Below, in pieces: positions 17,214-26,901 of a stretch of 64,000 nt of DNA. Every line of letters starts with the position of its first letter. Position 1 is the stretch's first letter. The position numbers and the translations under genes were made by a program. The notes beneath the pieces were generated by a model that saw nothing but the letters and a program-made list of their open reading frames with translations, was not told where the DNA came from and did no database searches. Origin of the DNA: Photobacterium sp. GJ3 (GTDB lineage: Bacteria; Pseudomonadota; Gammaproteobacteria; Enterobacterales; Vibrionaceae); contig NZ_CP073578.1 of assembly GCF_018199995.1 (NCBI RefSeq), positions 2,418,001 through 2,482,000 on the forward strand. The letters run 5' to 3'.

Positions 17214-18344
17214 TCAGTGGCGCAGTTCCGGTGGAATATCCATGGCAACCGGCGATAGCTTTGGACGCTTCCCATGGCCACGACGGTATTGTTTTAACTG
17301 GAAAACATAAGCCAGCACCTGTGCGACCGCAGCAAACAATCCATCCGGAATTTGCTGTTCCAGCTCTGTGCTGTGGTAAATCGAACGGGCCAGCGGCGGC
17401 GCAGGCACGATATCAATTTTGTACTCATTGGCGATTTCCCGGATCTTCATCGCCATATGATCGGTCCCTTTGGCAACCACGACCGGTGCCCGGTCCAGTT
17501 TCGGGTCATAGCGCAGCGCAACGGAAAAATGCTCCGGGTTGGTAATCACAACGTCCGCTTTCGGAACTTCTGCCATCATCCGGCGCTGTGCCATTTCCCG
17601 TTGCAGCATCCGGATCCGGCCTTTGACTTCCGGCTTCCCTTCTACATCTTTATATTCGTCCTTCACTTCCTGCTTGGTCATCTTGAGCTGCTCATTGTGC
17701 TGCCAGATCTGAAACGGCACATCAATCGCCACGACCACCAGCAAGGAACAGCAAATCAGAAGCACAAAACGCAGCAGAATATCCAGCGCATGAAAGTAAT
17801 TCCCGGGATAGGTTTCGATACTCAGCTGAAAGAAATCTTCCAGACTGGAATACATCAGGAAGTAAGCCACCCCGGCAACCAGCGCGACTTTCAGAATTGA
17901 TTTGACCAGTTCGACGGCACTTTGTTTGCCCACCATGCGTTTCAGGCCACTGAGCGGGTTCATCCGGGAAAACTTGGGGCGGGCTGCTTCCGTGGAAATG
18001 CTGATTCCCCCCAGGGCTGAAGCGCCAATCAAAGCCGCAACAAAGAGAAACACCAAGACCAGCATCAAAGGCCACAGGATATGCAAAATAGCATCACCGG
18101 TCAGTGAGAGTAACTTGTTGAAATCAAGCACTTCTTCCCGACTGAGAGAAAACAGCTTGCGCATGACTTCACTCATGGCAATCGCCAGCATTTCACCAAA
18201 CCACATCAGGCTGACGGCACCTGCCACCAGGACCGCCACAGACGCCAGTTCTCTTGAGCGCGGTACCTGACCTTTTTCCCGCGCCTGCTGCAACCTTCGG
18301 GGGGTTGCCTGTTCCGTTCTTTCCTGACCGTCTGACTCTGCCAT
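17214..18344 (-). CDS. flhB: FlhB, export switch protein
   Basis: A 376-residue protein with an N-terminal amphipathic start (MAESDGQERTEQATPRRL), four membrane helices, and a cytoplasmic domain that switches export from rod/hook to filament substrates. The autocleavage motif usually written NPTH reads NPEH here, at residues 269-272, within VVITNPEHFSVALRYD. The catalytic Asn and Pro are kept. It lies 27 bp after fliR in the fliKLMNOPQR-flhB unit. Confidence 0.96.
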   Translation of the reverse strand: MAESDGQERTEQATPRRLQQAREKGQVPRSRELASVAVLVAGAVSLMWFGEMLAIAMSEVMRKLFSLSREEVLDFNKLLSLTGDAILHILWPLMLVLVFLFVAALIGASALGGISISTEAARPKFSRMNPLSGLKRMVGKQSAVELVKSILKVALVAGVAYFLMYSSLEDFFQLSIETYPGNYFHALDILLRFVLLICCSLLVVVAIDVPFQIWQHNEQLKMTKQEVKDEYKDVEGKPEVKGRIRMLQREMAQRRMMAEVPKADVVITNPEHFSVALRYDPKLDRAPVVVAKGTDHMAMKIREIANEYKIDIVPAPPLARSIYHSTELEQQIPDGLFAAVAQVLAYVFQLKQYRRGHGKRPKLSPVAMDIPPELRH

Positions 18345-18371
18345 CTGACCTTATCCTGTTGACCTGAAAAG

Positions 18372-19154
18372 TTAACAATCCAGCCGAATCAGGCTGCAGA
18401 TTTGCTCAGTCCCCAACTGCCAGTGATCTTCATAATGCGCCAGAATGCCGACCAGCAGATACCAGCTGATAAACAGCCCCAGCAATAGCGCAAAAGAAAA
18501 GCCCAGCGAGAAAATATTCAGCTGCGGCGCGGCCCGGGTCATCACACCAAAAGACAGGTTCACGGTCAGCAGGGCGATAATGCCCGCCAGAGACATCGTC
18601 AGCCCGGCTTTAAACATCAGTCCGAACCATCCGGCCAGCATCTGATAATCCACACTTTGCAGCATGCTCGAACCCACCGGAAGCGTGGTAAAGCTCATCA
18701 CGACCAGATTCAGCATCTCAAGATGTCCGTCGGTCGCCAGAAAAAGCATGATCGCCAGCATCATGTAGAACTGACCCAGTACCGGTGTATTCTGCCCGTT
18801 AGCCGGATCGACCATGGAGGCAAAACCCAGGCTGGACTGCATCCCCAGAATTTGTCCGAGCAAGACAAAGGTTTGCGTCACAAACTGCGTGACCAACCCC
18901 ATCGCCACACCAATCACCACCTGCTGCGCTGTGGTCAGAAATCCCTGAAAAGACAGCAGTTCAATCGAGTCCGGGACCGCAGGCAGGGCGGGCATCACCG
19001 CAAACGTGATGGCCAGTGAGAGATATAAGCGAATGCGCATCGACACAAAACGCGCGCCGAAAAACGTCATGCTCATCATCATGGCGCCGATACGCGTCAT
19101 CGGCCAGAAATAGTTGGCGAGCCAGTCGAGGATGATCTCTGCAGGATAATGCAT
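18372..19154 (-). CDS. fliR: FliR, export gate component
   Basis: A 260-residue polytopic inner-membrane protein forming the export gate with FliP and FliQ. About six hydrophobic segments are present, with the conserved FGARFVSMRIRLYLSLAITF and a later NLSFGVMTRAAPQLNIFSLGF, the typical FliR/YscT signature. It lies 11 bp after fliQ. Length is normal. Confidence 0.95.
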   Translation of the reverse strand: MHYPAEIILDWLANYFWPMTRIGAMMMSMTFFGARFVSMRIRLYLSLAITFAVMPALPAVPDSIELLSFQGFLTTAQQVVIGVAMGLVTQFVTQTFVLLGQILGMQSSLGFASMVDPANGQNTPVLGQFYMMLAIMLFLATDGHLEMLNLVVMSFTTLPVGSSMLQSVDYQMLAGWFGLMFKAGLTMSLAGIIALLTVNLSFGVMTRAAPQLNIFSLGFSFALLLGLFISWYLLVGILAHYEDHWQLGTEQICSLIRLDC

Positions 19155-19165
19155 GCTTGGATGGC

Positions 19166-19435
19166 TCAGTAAAGAATCTGAGGAATTTGTTCAATGATGC
19201 GATAGAAGTAATCCATCAGCAACCGCGTCATCATATGACCAAATACCATGAGCGCAACCAGCGTGATCACCAGACGAGGCAGGAAGCTCAGTGTTTGTTC
19301 GTTGATCGAAGTGGCCGCCTGAAAAATGGCAACCACCAGACCGACCAACAAGCCCGGTACGACAATCACAGTGACCATCAGCAAGACCATATACAGGGCT
19401 TCCTGAAAAATCTCGACAAAGGATTCCGGTGTCAT
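19166..19435 (-). CDS. fliQ: FliQ, export gate component
   Basis: An 89-residue protein with two membrane helices (LYMVLLMVTVIVVPGLLVGL and PRLVITLVALMVFGHMM) separated by the conserved QAATSINEQTLSFLP loop. It joins FliP and FliR in the helical export gate. It lies 20 bp after fliP and 11 bp before fliR. Confidence 0.95.
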   Translation of the reverse strand: MTPESFVEIFQEALYMVLLMVTVIVVPGLLVGLVVAIFQAATSINEQTLSFLPRLVITLVALMVFGHMMTRLLMDYFYRIIEQIPQILY

Positions 19436-19455
19436 GTCACGTTCTCCCTGTGTGA

Positions 19456-20310
19456 TTAAGTCCCGAAACTGCCAGCCAGCGTGGACAGAATCAGGTTCCA
19501 GCCATCCACCAGCACAAACAGCATGAGCTTGAATGGTAGCGAGACAATCATAGGCGACAGCATCATCATACCCATGGCCATCAGCACGGACGCGACCACC
19601 AGATCAATAATCAGAAACGGCAGGAAAAGCATAAAGCCAATCTGAAACGCTGTTTTCAGCTCTGATGTAATAAAGGCCGGGATCAGCACCGTCATTGGTA
19701 CCTCCTGCGGATCCGTCGCCGCCGAACCGGACATGTTGACGAACGTCTCCAGATCCTTCACCCGGGTCTGTTTCAGCATGAACTGACGCAGCGGTAACTG
19801 AGCCGCACTCAATGCCTCCGGTGCCGTCATTTCTTCGTTAAGATAGGGCTGAACAGCCTGAGTATTGATTTCATCCAGTACAGGAGACATCACGAAAAAG
19901 GTCATGAATAAGGCGATCCCGATAATCACCTGATTGGATGGGGTTTGCTGAAGGCCCAGCGCCTGACGCAAAATCGACATCACCACCACAATCCGGGTAA
20001 AAGATGTCATCAGAATCACAATCGCAGGCAGGAAGCCCAGGGCTGTCATCAGCGCCAGAATCTGCAGCGTGACGGAGTAGTCTTCTGTGCCGTCCGGGTT
20101 TACCGAAACAGAGAAAGCCGGGATCCCGCCACCACCTTTCGTGGTCAGCAGCGTCGCCGCTCCCTTGTCACTTTTCATTTCACTCACAGTGACACTGCTG
20201 CCTGCAACATTGCCCAGCCCGCCATCTTCACTCTGAGCCAGTGCCACGCCGGACAGCAGCAAGCACAACAATCCGGCAATCCATGGCAAGAAATTCAGTC
20301 GGTGCATCAT
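19456..20310 (-). CDS. fliP: FliP, export gate component
   Basis: A 284-residue protein with a cleavable signal peptide ([18 protein letters not shown]), a short periplasmic stretch, then the FliP core: [34 protein letters not shown] and [20 protein letters not shown]. The fold forms the pore-like export gate with FliQ and FliR. Its ATG shares one base with the fliO stop. The N-terminal extension before the core is somewhat long, as in other Vibrio. Confidence 0.96.
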   Translation of the reverse strand: MMHRLNFLPWIAGLLCLLLSGVALAQSEDGGLGNVAGSSVTVSEMKSDKGAATLLTTKGGGGIPAFSVSVNPDGTEDYSVTLQILALMTALGFLPAIVILMTSFTRIVVVMSILRQALGLQQTPSNQVIIGIALFMTFFVMSPVLDEINTQAVQPYLNEEMTAPEALSAAQLPLRQFMLKQTRVKDLETFVNMSGSAATDPQEVPMTVLIPAFITSELKTAFQIGFMLFLPFLIIDLVVASVLMAMGMMMLSPMIVSLPFKLMLFVLVDGWNLILSTLAGSFGT

Positions 20311-20696
20311 TATTTTTTCAACAGTTTACTGAGTTGCTGCGCGAACTCGCCGTTACCGGCACGGGTCTCCAGTGGCAAAGGCTTGTCCAGCTTGGTCAGC
20401 ATCGAGATATTCTGTGGCGTCACGCCAATTAACACCTGTTCTTCACCCACCTGAACCAGCACAATCCGCTCGCGTTGCCCAACCACGACCTGACGGACAA
20501 CCTGAAGGCCATGATCCCCACCGGAGACACCGGGCAGTTTCATCCGGCGCAATAACCAGGCCAGAAAGACAATCAGCACCAGCACCAGCATTAAAGAGCC
20601 AAATGTGGCCCCCATATCAATTTCAGGTGCAGCAGCCAGTGCGGGCTGGCTGAACAAAAGTGGCAGCGAAGTCAGGTGGATTTTTTTGACCATCAT
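20310..20696 (-). CDS. fliO: FliO, export gate assembly factor
   Basis: A 128-residue protein with a signal-like N-terminus, one membrane helix ([20 protein letters not shown]) and a small cytoplasmic domain ([28 protein letters not shown]) typical of FliO. It helps FliP assemble into the gate. Position between fliN and fliP makes the call secure despite low conservation. Confidence 0.92.
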   Translation of the reverse strand: MMVKKIHLTSLPLLFSQPALAAAPEIDMGATFGSLMLVLVLIVFLAWLLRRMKLPGVSGGDHGLQVVRQVVVGQRERIVLVQVGEEQVLIGVTPQNISMLTKLDKPLPLETRAGNGEFAQQLSKLLKK

Positions 20697-20700
20697 TCTG

Positions 20701-21093
20701 TTACCGCAGCTTCTTGATTCGTTCCGTCTGACTGATCACATCGGTCAGACGGATCCCGAACTTATCGTTCACGACGACAACTTCACCGTGCGCAATCAGT
20801 GTACCGTTGACCAGCACATCCAGCGATTCGCCTGCCAGACGGTCCAGCTCGACCACCGAACCCTGGTTCAGCTGCAGCAAGTTCCGGATACTGATTTTCG
20901 TGCGGCCGACTTCCATCGAAATCGTCACCGGAATATCCATGATGGAATCCAGACGACGACGCTCATCTTCAGAAATCGGTTTACTCTCGTCTTTCAATTC
21001 TTCCAGCGGCGCCGCTTCAATTGAATCGTCACTGGTTTGCTCAGCCAGTGCCGCTGCCCAGTCGTCAGCGACTTGTTGATCTTTATCTGACAT
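20701..21093 (-). CDS. fliN: FliN, motor switch C-ring protein
   Basis: A 130-residue protein with an acidic N-terminus and a C-terminal SpoA domain: DIPVTISMEVGRTKISIRNL, LNQGSVVELDRLAGE, and LIAHGEVVVVNDKFGIRLTDV. FliN forms the base of the C ring with FliM and binds FliH for export. It lies 4 bp before fliO and 12 bp after fliM. Confidence 0.97.
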   Translation of the reverse strand: MSDKDQQVADDWAAALAEQTSDDSIEAAPLEELKDESKPISEDERRRLDSIMDIPVTISMEVGRTKISIRNLLQLNQGSVVELDRLAGESLDVLVNGTLIAHGEVVVVNDKFGIRLTDVISQTERIKKLR

Positions 21094-21105
21094 AAATCAC
21101 CTGTT

Positions 21106-22152
21106 TTAATCATCCATCGGGTCAGTGGCGGAGAAACTCGGACTCAGTTCATCCCCATCCAGGAATGCCAGATCCGTTTTCACCGTGTCGGGCCGTTTGA
21201 GTTTTTCTGTAATCTTCATTGCGACATGGTCGCCGGATTTGCCCATTTTACCGCGGTAAGTCGGCAGATCCTCGACATAAAGCGTGGCCGATTCCGGCAA
21301 TTCCACCGGGATCACATCCCCGTTTCGCAGCTCCATCAGGTCACGCAGGGTTAAATCAATGTCCATCAGCTTGGCGCGGAGGTTGATTTCGACATCCATC
21401 ACTTCGTCACGCAGCGCCTTGCTCCAGCGAACATCCGTGTCCATCTTGTCACTCTGGACACCAGCGTCGAGCAATTCGCGGATAGGCTCGACCATGGAAT
21501 AAGGCATCACGACATGGAAATCACCGCCGCCGCCATCCACTTCGATGTGGAAAGAGCTGACGACAATCACTTCCGTCGGGCTGACGATGTTCGCCATGGT
21601 CGGATTCACTTCAGAATCGAGATATTCAAACTCGACGCCCATCACCGGTGACCAGGCTTCACGGTAGTCTTCAAACACCAGCTTGAGCAGCATCTGCACA
21701 ATCCGGCGCTCGGTCGGGGTAAATTCACGACCTTCAATCTTGGCGTGGAACCGACCATCGCCACCAAAGAAGTTTTCGACCAGAATGAACACCAGCCGGG
21801 CTTCCATGGTAATCAGCGCCGTGCCTTTGAGGGGACGGAAACGAACCATGTTCAGACTGGTTGGTACGTACAGCGTGTTCTGATATTCACCGAACTTCAG
21901 CATCTGTACGCCATTGATTGAGACTTCTGCCGTCTTGCGCAGCATATTAAACAGGCTTATCCGCATGTGCCGGGCAAATCGCTCGTTAATCAGTTCGAGC
22001 GTTGGCATCCGGCCACGGACAATCCGGTCCTGCGACGAGAAGTCGAATGAAATTACCCCGGAGCCGGGCTCCTGTTTGGGATGATCATCCTCTACATCAT
22101 CGACGCCATGCAGCAGCGCATCAATTTCGTCTTGGGTTAATAAATCAGTCAC
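21106..22152 (-). CDS. fliM: FliM, motor switch C-ring protein
   Basis: A 348-residue switch protein. The N-terminal peptide LLTQDEIDALLHG (residues 4-16) is the CheY-P binding site; the middle CheC-like domain carries VGVEFEYLDSEVNPTMANIV, and the C-terminal SpoA domain contacts FliN (LRAKLMDIDLTLRDLMEL). It lies 7 bp after fliL. Compare the CheA linker motifs, which resemble its N-terminus. Confidence 0.97.
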   Translation of the reverse strand: MTDLLTQDEIDALLHGVDDVEDDHPKQEPGSGVISFDFSSQDRIVRGRMPTLELINERFARHMRISLFNMLRKTAEVSINGVQMLKFGEYQNTLYVPTSLNMVRFRPLKGTALITMEARLVFILVENFFGGDGRFHAKIEGREFTPTERRIVQMLLKLVFEDYREAWSPVMGVEFEYLDSEVNPTMANIVSPTEVIVVSSFHIEVDGGGGDFHVVMPYSMVEPIRELLDAGVQSDKMDTDVRWSKALRDEVMDVEINLRAKLMDIDLTLRDLMELRNGDVIPVELPESATLYVEDLPTYRGKMGKSGDHVAMKITEKLKRPDTVKTDLAFLDGDELSPSFSATDPMDD

Positions 22153-22159
22153 GCGAAAC

Positions 22160-22654
22160 CTATTGCATTACGAAGCCGGTAAACAGCACCTGTTCAACCA
22201 CAGGACTGCCGGACACTTTCACCAAAGCAGACTGGACAGACTGCAGCGCCTGCTGACGCAGCTCAAGGCGGCCGCTTGGTGAACGAAGCTGCTCAACACT
22301 GGCAGCACCGAACGACTGAAGCAGCGTACTCTCGACCAGTGGAATATGTTGACGGGCCAGCGTATCGTTGTCATCACCGCGAACCATCAGCTGTACCTTA
22401 ACCTGTACCAGGCGTTGCTGGGTATCTCCGGTCACATTAAAAATGAAAGGATGAGGCAAAATCACATAATAAGCCGGTTCTGCCTTCCCGGACGGGCTGG
22501 CCATCTCCTGATTGGCCGCCTCGCCCGAAGGCGAATTATCCGCAAGAAAATACCAGGCCGCAGCGCCTCCCAAAAGCACGGGAACCAAAGCCAGTAAAAT
22601 TAAAATCAGGCGCTTTTTCGTATTCGTTGTTGTCGTTGTTGCTGCTTCAGCCAT
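22160..22654 (-). CDS. fliL: FliL, stator-associated basal body protein
   Basis: A 164-residue protein with one N-terminal membrane helix (LILILLALVPVLLGGAAAWYF) and a periplasmic FliL domain (YVILPHPFIFNVTGDTQQRLVQVKVQLMV in parts; ends SPVVEQVLFTGFVMQ). It supports torque generation around the stators. It lies 76 bp after fliK and 7 bp before fliM. Confidence 0.95.
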   Translation of the reverse strand: MAEAATTTTTNTKKRLILILLALVPVLLGGAAAWYFLADNSPSGEAANQEMASPSGKAEPAYYVILPHPFIFNVTGDTQQRLVQVKVQLMVRGDDNDTLARQHIPLVESTLLQSFGAASVEQLRSPSGRLELRQQALQSVQSALVKVSGSPVVEQVLFTGFVMQ

Positions 22655-22730
22655 AATTTTCGTTTCCTAAAACGGAAATAGTCCATCGGTTAAATTCTGT
22701 GCGTCCGGTTCGGTTCACAACCCTTGCCGG

Positions 22731-24170
22731 TCAGGCGTAATAATCGATGCCGTCACGTTGCTCGCTGACCGTCATCGCCACAGCGCTGCCAGCGTCCTCT
22801 TCGGCAGCCTCAGCATGACGACCGCCACCGGAATTGCCTGTGCCCTGCTGCTGGCCACCAGTCTGCTGACCCGCCAGTTGCTGTCCGCTGTCCTGCTGAA
22901 CACTGCCCTGCGCCAGTTGAATGCCCTGCTGTTGCAGGAGTTCACGCAGCCGCGGCATCGCTTGTTCAATCAGATCCCGGGTTTGTGCATTGCTGACGTT
23001 AAACTGCACGGACGCCTGATCCTGATTGATGTGTAGTTTGATTTGCAGACGACCCAGTTCCGGCGGATCCAAACGGATATCCACATGCTTGAGGTTTTTA
23101 CTCATCAGCATCTGGACGCGCTCGGCCAGTTGTTCCCCGGCCATCTCACGTTGAAGCGGCAAAGGCGGTTGCTGTGTCTGCGCCGCATCCCCGCGCTGCA
23201 AACCGGCAGCCAGAGATTGCAGATTGTTTTGCTGACCGCCAATCTGGCTGGTTGCCGGACTGTCCGCCTGAGCACCATCCAATTGCAGTCCGGCATCCAT
23301 CAGCGCTGCGTTTAAACCAGCCGTCATACCGGATTGAGCACCGCTTTGCTGTCCGGCTTGTCCGCCATCCTGTAACCCGGCGTCACCACCTTTCGAAGCC
23401 GTCAGGCGGGCAATGGCATCACTGAGCCAGTCCGGCTGAGATTCACCTGCGGTCGTTGCGGCCGAATCCCCCTGAGTCGCCGACTGAACGGCGCCAGCCA
23501 GCGCAGATAATTCCGGCGCTTTGGCTTTCCCGTCTGCAGCCATCTGTGTTTGAGCCGCCAGCAATTGCGCGAGTTTTCCCTGTCGGCCCGCCATGAGCGC
23601 ATCACCTTCAGTCAGGGCGTCTGCATCGCCCGATTGCGCGGCCACTTGTCCGGGTTGCGTCGTATTGCCTGCCGCCCAAAAAGCAGCCGCATCAATTTCT
23701 TGCACTTCCCCATCGGATTCAGGTGGCAATTCTTTGCCATCCTTTGCCGTTTGCAGTTGCTGGCTGGAGGCATTCAGCCGATCCAGCAGCGCTTCAGCCT
23801 CTGCACGGATGTTCTCTTCATTGCCTTCAGACTGGGCGTCCGCAGTCTCGACGGCATCTTTCGATGTCTCTTTGGCCGTTGCCTTGGCTGCTTCATGCCG
23901 CCCGGCACCGTCCAGCTTGTCATCGCCGGCCTGTTTTTTCTCAGACGGGCGTACAGAAGATTTTTCTGCACGCGCCTGTTGCGACGCAGAAGGTTCATTT
24001 TTTTGACGCGAGACTTCCTGCTTTTTGTCAGACTGAACGGCTGACTCATAACGGGATGAAAAGCCCGGTAATCCTTGCTCTTCTCTGCTGTCAGCATGTG
24101 CTGGTTTTGCAGGCCGGAGCCCTGCACCAGACGTGCTAAAATCGACAGAAATGCCACTGGACGGTTTCAT
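22731..24170 (-). CDS. fliK: FliK, hook-length control protein
   Basis: A 479-residue secreted molecular ruler. Most of the protein is Ala/Gln/Gly/Ser-rich and probably disordered; the folded C-terminal domain (about 340-430) contains LKHVDIRLDPPELGRLQIKL and ASVQFNVSNAQTRDLIEQAM, the Flg_hook signature. It interacts with FlhB to end hook growth. A sigma-54 promoter lies at 24243. The tail (QQLAGQQTGGQQQGTGNSGG) is unusually glutamine-rich. Confidence 0.94.
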   Translation of the reverse strand: MKPSSGISVDFSTSGAGLRPAKPAHADSREEQGLPGFSSRYESAVQSDKKQEVSRQKNEPSASQQARAEKSSVRPSEKKQAGDDKLDGAGRHEAAKATAKETSKDAVETADAQSEGNEENIRAEAEALLDRLNASSQQLQTAKDGKELPPESDGEVQEIDAAAFWAAGNTTQPGQVAAQSGDADALTEGDALMAGRQGKLAQLLAAQTQMAADGKAKAPELSALAGAVQSATQGDSAATTAGESQPDWLSDAIARLTASKGGDAGLQDGGQAGQQSGAQSGMTAGLNAALMDAGLQLDGAQADSPATSQIGGQQNNLQSLAAGLQRGDAAQTQQPPLPLQREMAGEQLAERVQMLMSKNLKHVDIRLDPPELGRLQIKLHINQDQASVQFNVSNAQTRDLIEQAMPRLRELLQQQGIQLAQGSVQQDSGQQLAGQQTGGQQQGTGNSGGGRHAEAAEEDAGSAVAMTVSEQRDGIDYYA

Positions 24171-24242
24171 ATCTACCTTTCTCTGACAAAAATTTGACGA
24201 CTTCAGCCGCCGCTCTCAGGTTTCTGATGTAAACCGTAAGCA

Positions 24243-24259
24243 TGCAAGAAACGAACCAA
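24243..24259 (-). promoter_or_regulatory. Sigma-54 promoter for fliK operon
   Basis: The minus strand reads TTGGTTCGTTTCTTGCA: GG-N10-GC spacing is exact, the -12 TTGCA is perfect, and the -24 has two mismatches. It is about 75 bp upstream of the fliK ATG, in the gap after fliJ. Confidence 0.62.
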
Positions 24260-24287
24260 GTGGGATATGTACGGGTATTCTGACAGT

Positions 24288-24725
24288 TCAGAGATGCCTT
24301 CTGGCGGATTGTAGCGTGGCAAATTCATCCATTAACTTCTGCTCCTGACGGGCTAACTGCTGTTCACGGGTCGTGGCTTTTTTCTCCAGCAGCCATTCAA
24401 CGGATTTGCGCTCTTTCCGGGTTTGCAGCCAAATCTCTGAACATTGCTCAACCTGGCGTTCAAACTCCCGGCCAGCAGCATCCTGCTGAACCAGCGTTTC
24501 GTCTAATTGCCCGAGAAACTTATGCAGATGACTGAACTGACTGGCCGTCAGGCCGCTCTGCCCCCGTTCCGTCAGTTGCTGACAGTAGTCAAAGCGATAC
24601 TTTTCAATTTGCTCCCGCTGGCGGTAAAAGCTGTCGAGATCGCGCTTCGCCTGCTCCAGGGCAAGCAATGCGTTCCGCTCTTTTTCTCTGGCCTGATCAA
24701 GAATCAGATTCAGTGCTTCAGCCAT
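24288..24725 (-). CDS. fliJ: FliJ, export chaperone/ATPase stalk
   Basis: A 145-residue, almost wholly coiled-coil protein (ALLALEQAKRDLDSFYRQRE ... WLLEKKATTREQQLARQEQK). FliJ sits in the FliI hexamer like the stalk of F1-ATPase and links to FlhA. It lies 38 bp after fliI and ends the fliEFGHIJ unit. Length matches the family. Confidence 0.93.
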   Translation of the reverse strand: MAEALNLILDQAREKERNALLALEQAKRDLDSFYRQREQIEKYRFDYCQQLTERGQSGLTASQFSHLHKFLGQLDETLVQQDAAGREFERQVEQCSEIWLQTRKERKSVEWLLEKKATTREQQLARQEQKLMDEFATLQSARRHL

Positions 24726-24763
24726 ACAGTTCTCCCTTCCGTGTCTGGTCTGCGTTCAGCATA

Positions 24764-26080
24764 TCAGGCGCCCAGTGTTGAGCGCAGCATGTTCACACAC
24801 ATCTCATAGGGAACAGACTCTTTCATGCCTTGTTGCAAGTAAGCATCCAAGCGAGGCTTCAGGGTAAATGCCTGATCAATAGCCGGGTCAGAGCCTGGCT
24901 TATAAGCGCCGATCGAGACCAGATCCTGATTTTTTCGGCAAATCGACAGAATCTGCCGTACCGCTTTGGACATCAGCATCTGCTCTTCACTGACAATCGC
25001 TGGCATGACCCGACTGACCGAACGTTCCACATCAATGGCCGGATAATGCCCGGCATCCGCCATTTCGCGTGACAGCACAATATGTCCGTCCAGAATAGCC
25101 CGGGAGGCATCCGCAATTGGATCCTGCAGATCATCCCCTTCCGTCAGCACGGTAAAGAATGCGGTGATCGAGCCCTGCTGCTCTCCACCGTTCCCGGCAC
25201 GCTCCACCAGCGCCGGTAACTTGGCAAAGACCGAAGGCGGATAACCTTTAGTCGCCGGTGGCTCACCAATGGACAGCGCGATTTCACGCTGCGCCTGTGC
25301 AAACCGGGTCAGGGAGTCCATCAGCAGCAATACATCGAGGCCCTGATCGCGAAAATACTCCGCAACCGTCAGGGCGGTCTGACACCCTTTCAGTCGCATC
25401 AGCGGCGAGGCATCCGCAGGTGCAGCGACCACAACAGCACGCTGGCGGCCTTCTTCACCCAGGATTTCATCAATGAATTCTTTGACTTCGCGGCCACGCT
25501 CACCAATCAGGCCCACAACCACAACCTGAGCCGTCGTGCCTCGGGTCATCATGCCCAGAGTCACCGATTTACCAACCCCGGAACCCGCGAACAGACCAAT
25601 CCGCTGGCCCTTGCCAACCGTCAGCAGGCCATTAACGGCTTTCAGGCCGACGTCGAGCGGTTCATGAATGGGTTTTCTTGCCAACGGATTGATGGGTTCA
25701 GCGTTCAGCGGGGCGCGCGCGGTCGTATACAAACGGCCTTTGCCGTCCAGCGGATTGCCCATGCCATCGATGACCCGGCCCAGTAATTCAGGGCCAACAG
25801 GCAAACCGCCATCATCCATCATCGGGGTGACTTTCGCGCCCGGCATCACACCAGTCAGCTGTTCGCTGGGCATCAGATACAGGGTTTCGCCGCTGAAACC
25901 AACCACTTCCGCTTCAATACTGCCCTGAATGGCCTCGACCTGACACACACTGCCGACCGGTGCCCGGCAACCAATGGCTTCCAGAGTCAGACCAACGACG
26001 CGAACCAGGCGGCCGGAAGCGACCGGCCGGCAGGCCAGTCCCTGAGTGCGGTAGCCTGCCAGTCGTTCAGACAGGGTCAT
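24764..26080 (-). CDS. fliI: FliI, flagellar export ATPase
   Basis: A 438-residue F1-beta-like ATPase. The P-loop is [17 protein letters not shown], with [13 protein letters not shown] and [19 protein letters not shown] following. It energises release of chaperones and feeding of substrates into the FlhAB/FliPQR gate. The start overlaps the fliH stop by 4 bp. Length is standard. Confidence 0.97.
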   Translation of the reverse strand: MTLSERLAGYRTQGLACRPVASGRLVRVVGLTLEAIGCRAPVGSVCQVEAIQGSIEAEVVGFSGETLYLMPSEQLTGVMPGAKVTPMMDDGGLPVGPELLGRVIDGMGNPLDGKGRLYTTARAPLNAEPINPLARKPIHEPLDVGLKAVNGLLTVGKGQRIGLFAGSGVGKSVTLGMMTRGTTAQVVVVGLIGERGREVKEFIDEILGEEGRQRAVVVAAPADASPLMRLKGCQTALTVAEYFRDQGLDVLLLMDSLTRFAQAQREIALSIGEPPATKGYPPSVFAKLPALVERAGNGGEQQGSITAFFTVLTEGDDLQDPIADASRAILDGHIVLSREMADAGHYPAIDVERSVSRVMPAIVSEEQMLMSKAVRQILSICRKNQDLVSIGAYKPGSDPAIDQAFTLKPRLDAYLQQGMKESVPYEMCVNMLRSTLGA

Positions 26081-26883
26081 TCACCTTGCTCCTGTGGGAT
26101 CGGCTGGCGGTTCATGCCCAGAAACTGAGCCAGTAAATGACGAATGCGTTCTTCAATGCAGAAGTCTACGGTGGAATCTCCGGCAGCAATCTGAACATCA
26201 CCCCGGGACAGCCCTGGCTCACTTTGCAGTTGCCAGCGACGGTTTTCCAGCTCCTGAGTGCTGTAAGCAGCCTGCATCAAGGCCAGATCTTCCGGATGCA
26301 GCTGTACTGTGATGTGCTGCGATGCCAGGGGCAGAGAAGCCACAGCTTCGCGCACGGTTGACAGAATCATCTGTGGATTGGTTTGCACTTCCACCCGGAT
26401 CAGTTCCCGGGTCAGGGCCACAACCATCTCAACCATCTGCTGTTCAACCGCCTGATCAATCTGCTGCAACGGGGTTGCCAGCTTTTCAATGATGGCGTTC
26501 AGGCTGGCGACATGTTCGTCGATCGTCCCTTGTCCGGCGGCAAGGCCCTCTTCACGGCCCGCTTCCATCCCTTCCAGGTGGCCTGCAGCCAAACCTTCCT
26601 GATGACCGGCTTCATAGCCCTCGGCGTGACCGGCAGTGCGTCCTTCTTCCACCCCTTCTTCATAAGCTGACTGGCGAATTTCTTCCAGATCCGCCGCAGT
26701 CAGGGGCTGGGGTTCAGGCTCTTCACTGACCGGCTCCCTCGGGCGCCAGCTCGGATCATAGTTCAGCGCATTCTCTACAGGGCCTTGATCATCCTCGGAG
26801 TAATCCGGATAGGCCCAGCGTTCAAGTTCTTCCGCCTGATGACCACTCAGGCGGACAAAGCCGCGACGGCGCTCTATTGTCAT
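26077..26883 (-). CDS. fliH: FliH, regulator of the FliI ATPase
   Basis: A 268-residue protein with a helical central region carrying glycine repeats of the type [19 protein letters not shown] (residues ~79-120), the GxxxG-like heptads typical of FliH, and a C-terminal FliI-binding domain ([20 protein letters not shown]). It forms the peripheral stalk linking FliI to FliN. It lies 18 bp after fliG. Confidence 0.94.
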   Translation of the reverse strand: MTIERRRGFVRLSGHQAEELERWAYPDYSEDDQGPVENALNYDPSWRPREPVSEEPEPQPLTAADLEEIRQSAYEEGVEEGRTAGHAEGYEAGHQEGLAAGHLEGMEAGREEGLAAGQGTIDEHVASLNAIIEKLATPLQQIDQAVEQQMVEMVVALTRELIRVEVQTNPQMILSTVREAVASLPLASQHITVQLHPEDLALMQAAYSTQELENRRWQLQSEPGLSRGDVQIAAGDSTVDFCIEERIRHLLAQFLGMNRQPIPQEQGE

Positions 26884-26901
26884 GCGCTTTTCCCCGCGGT
26901 A

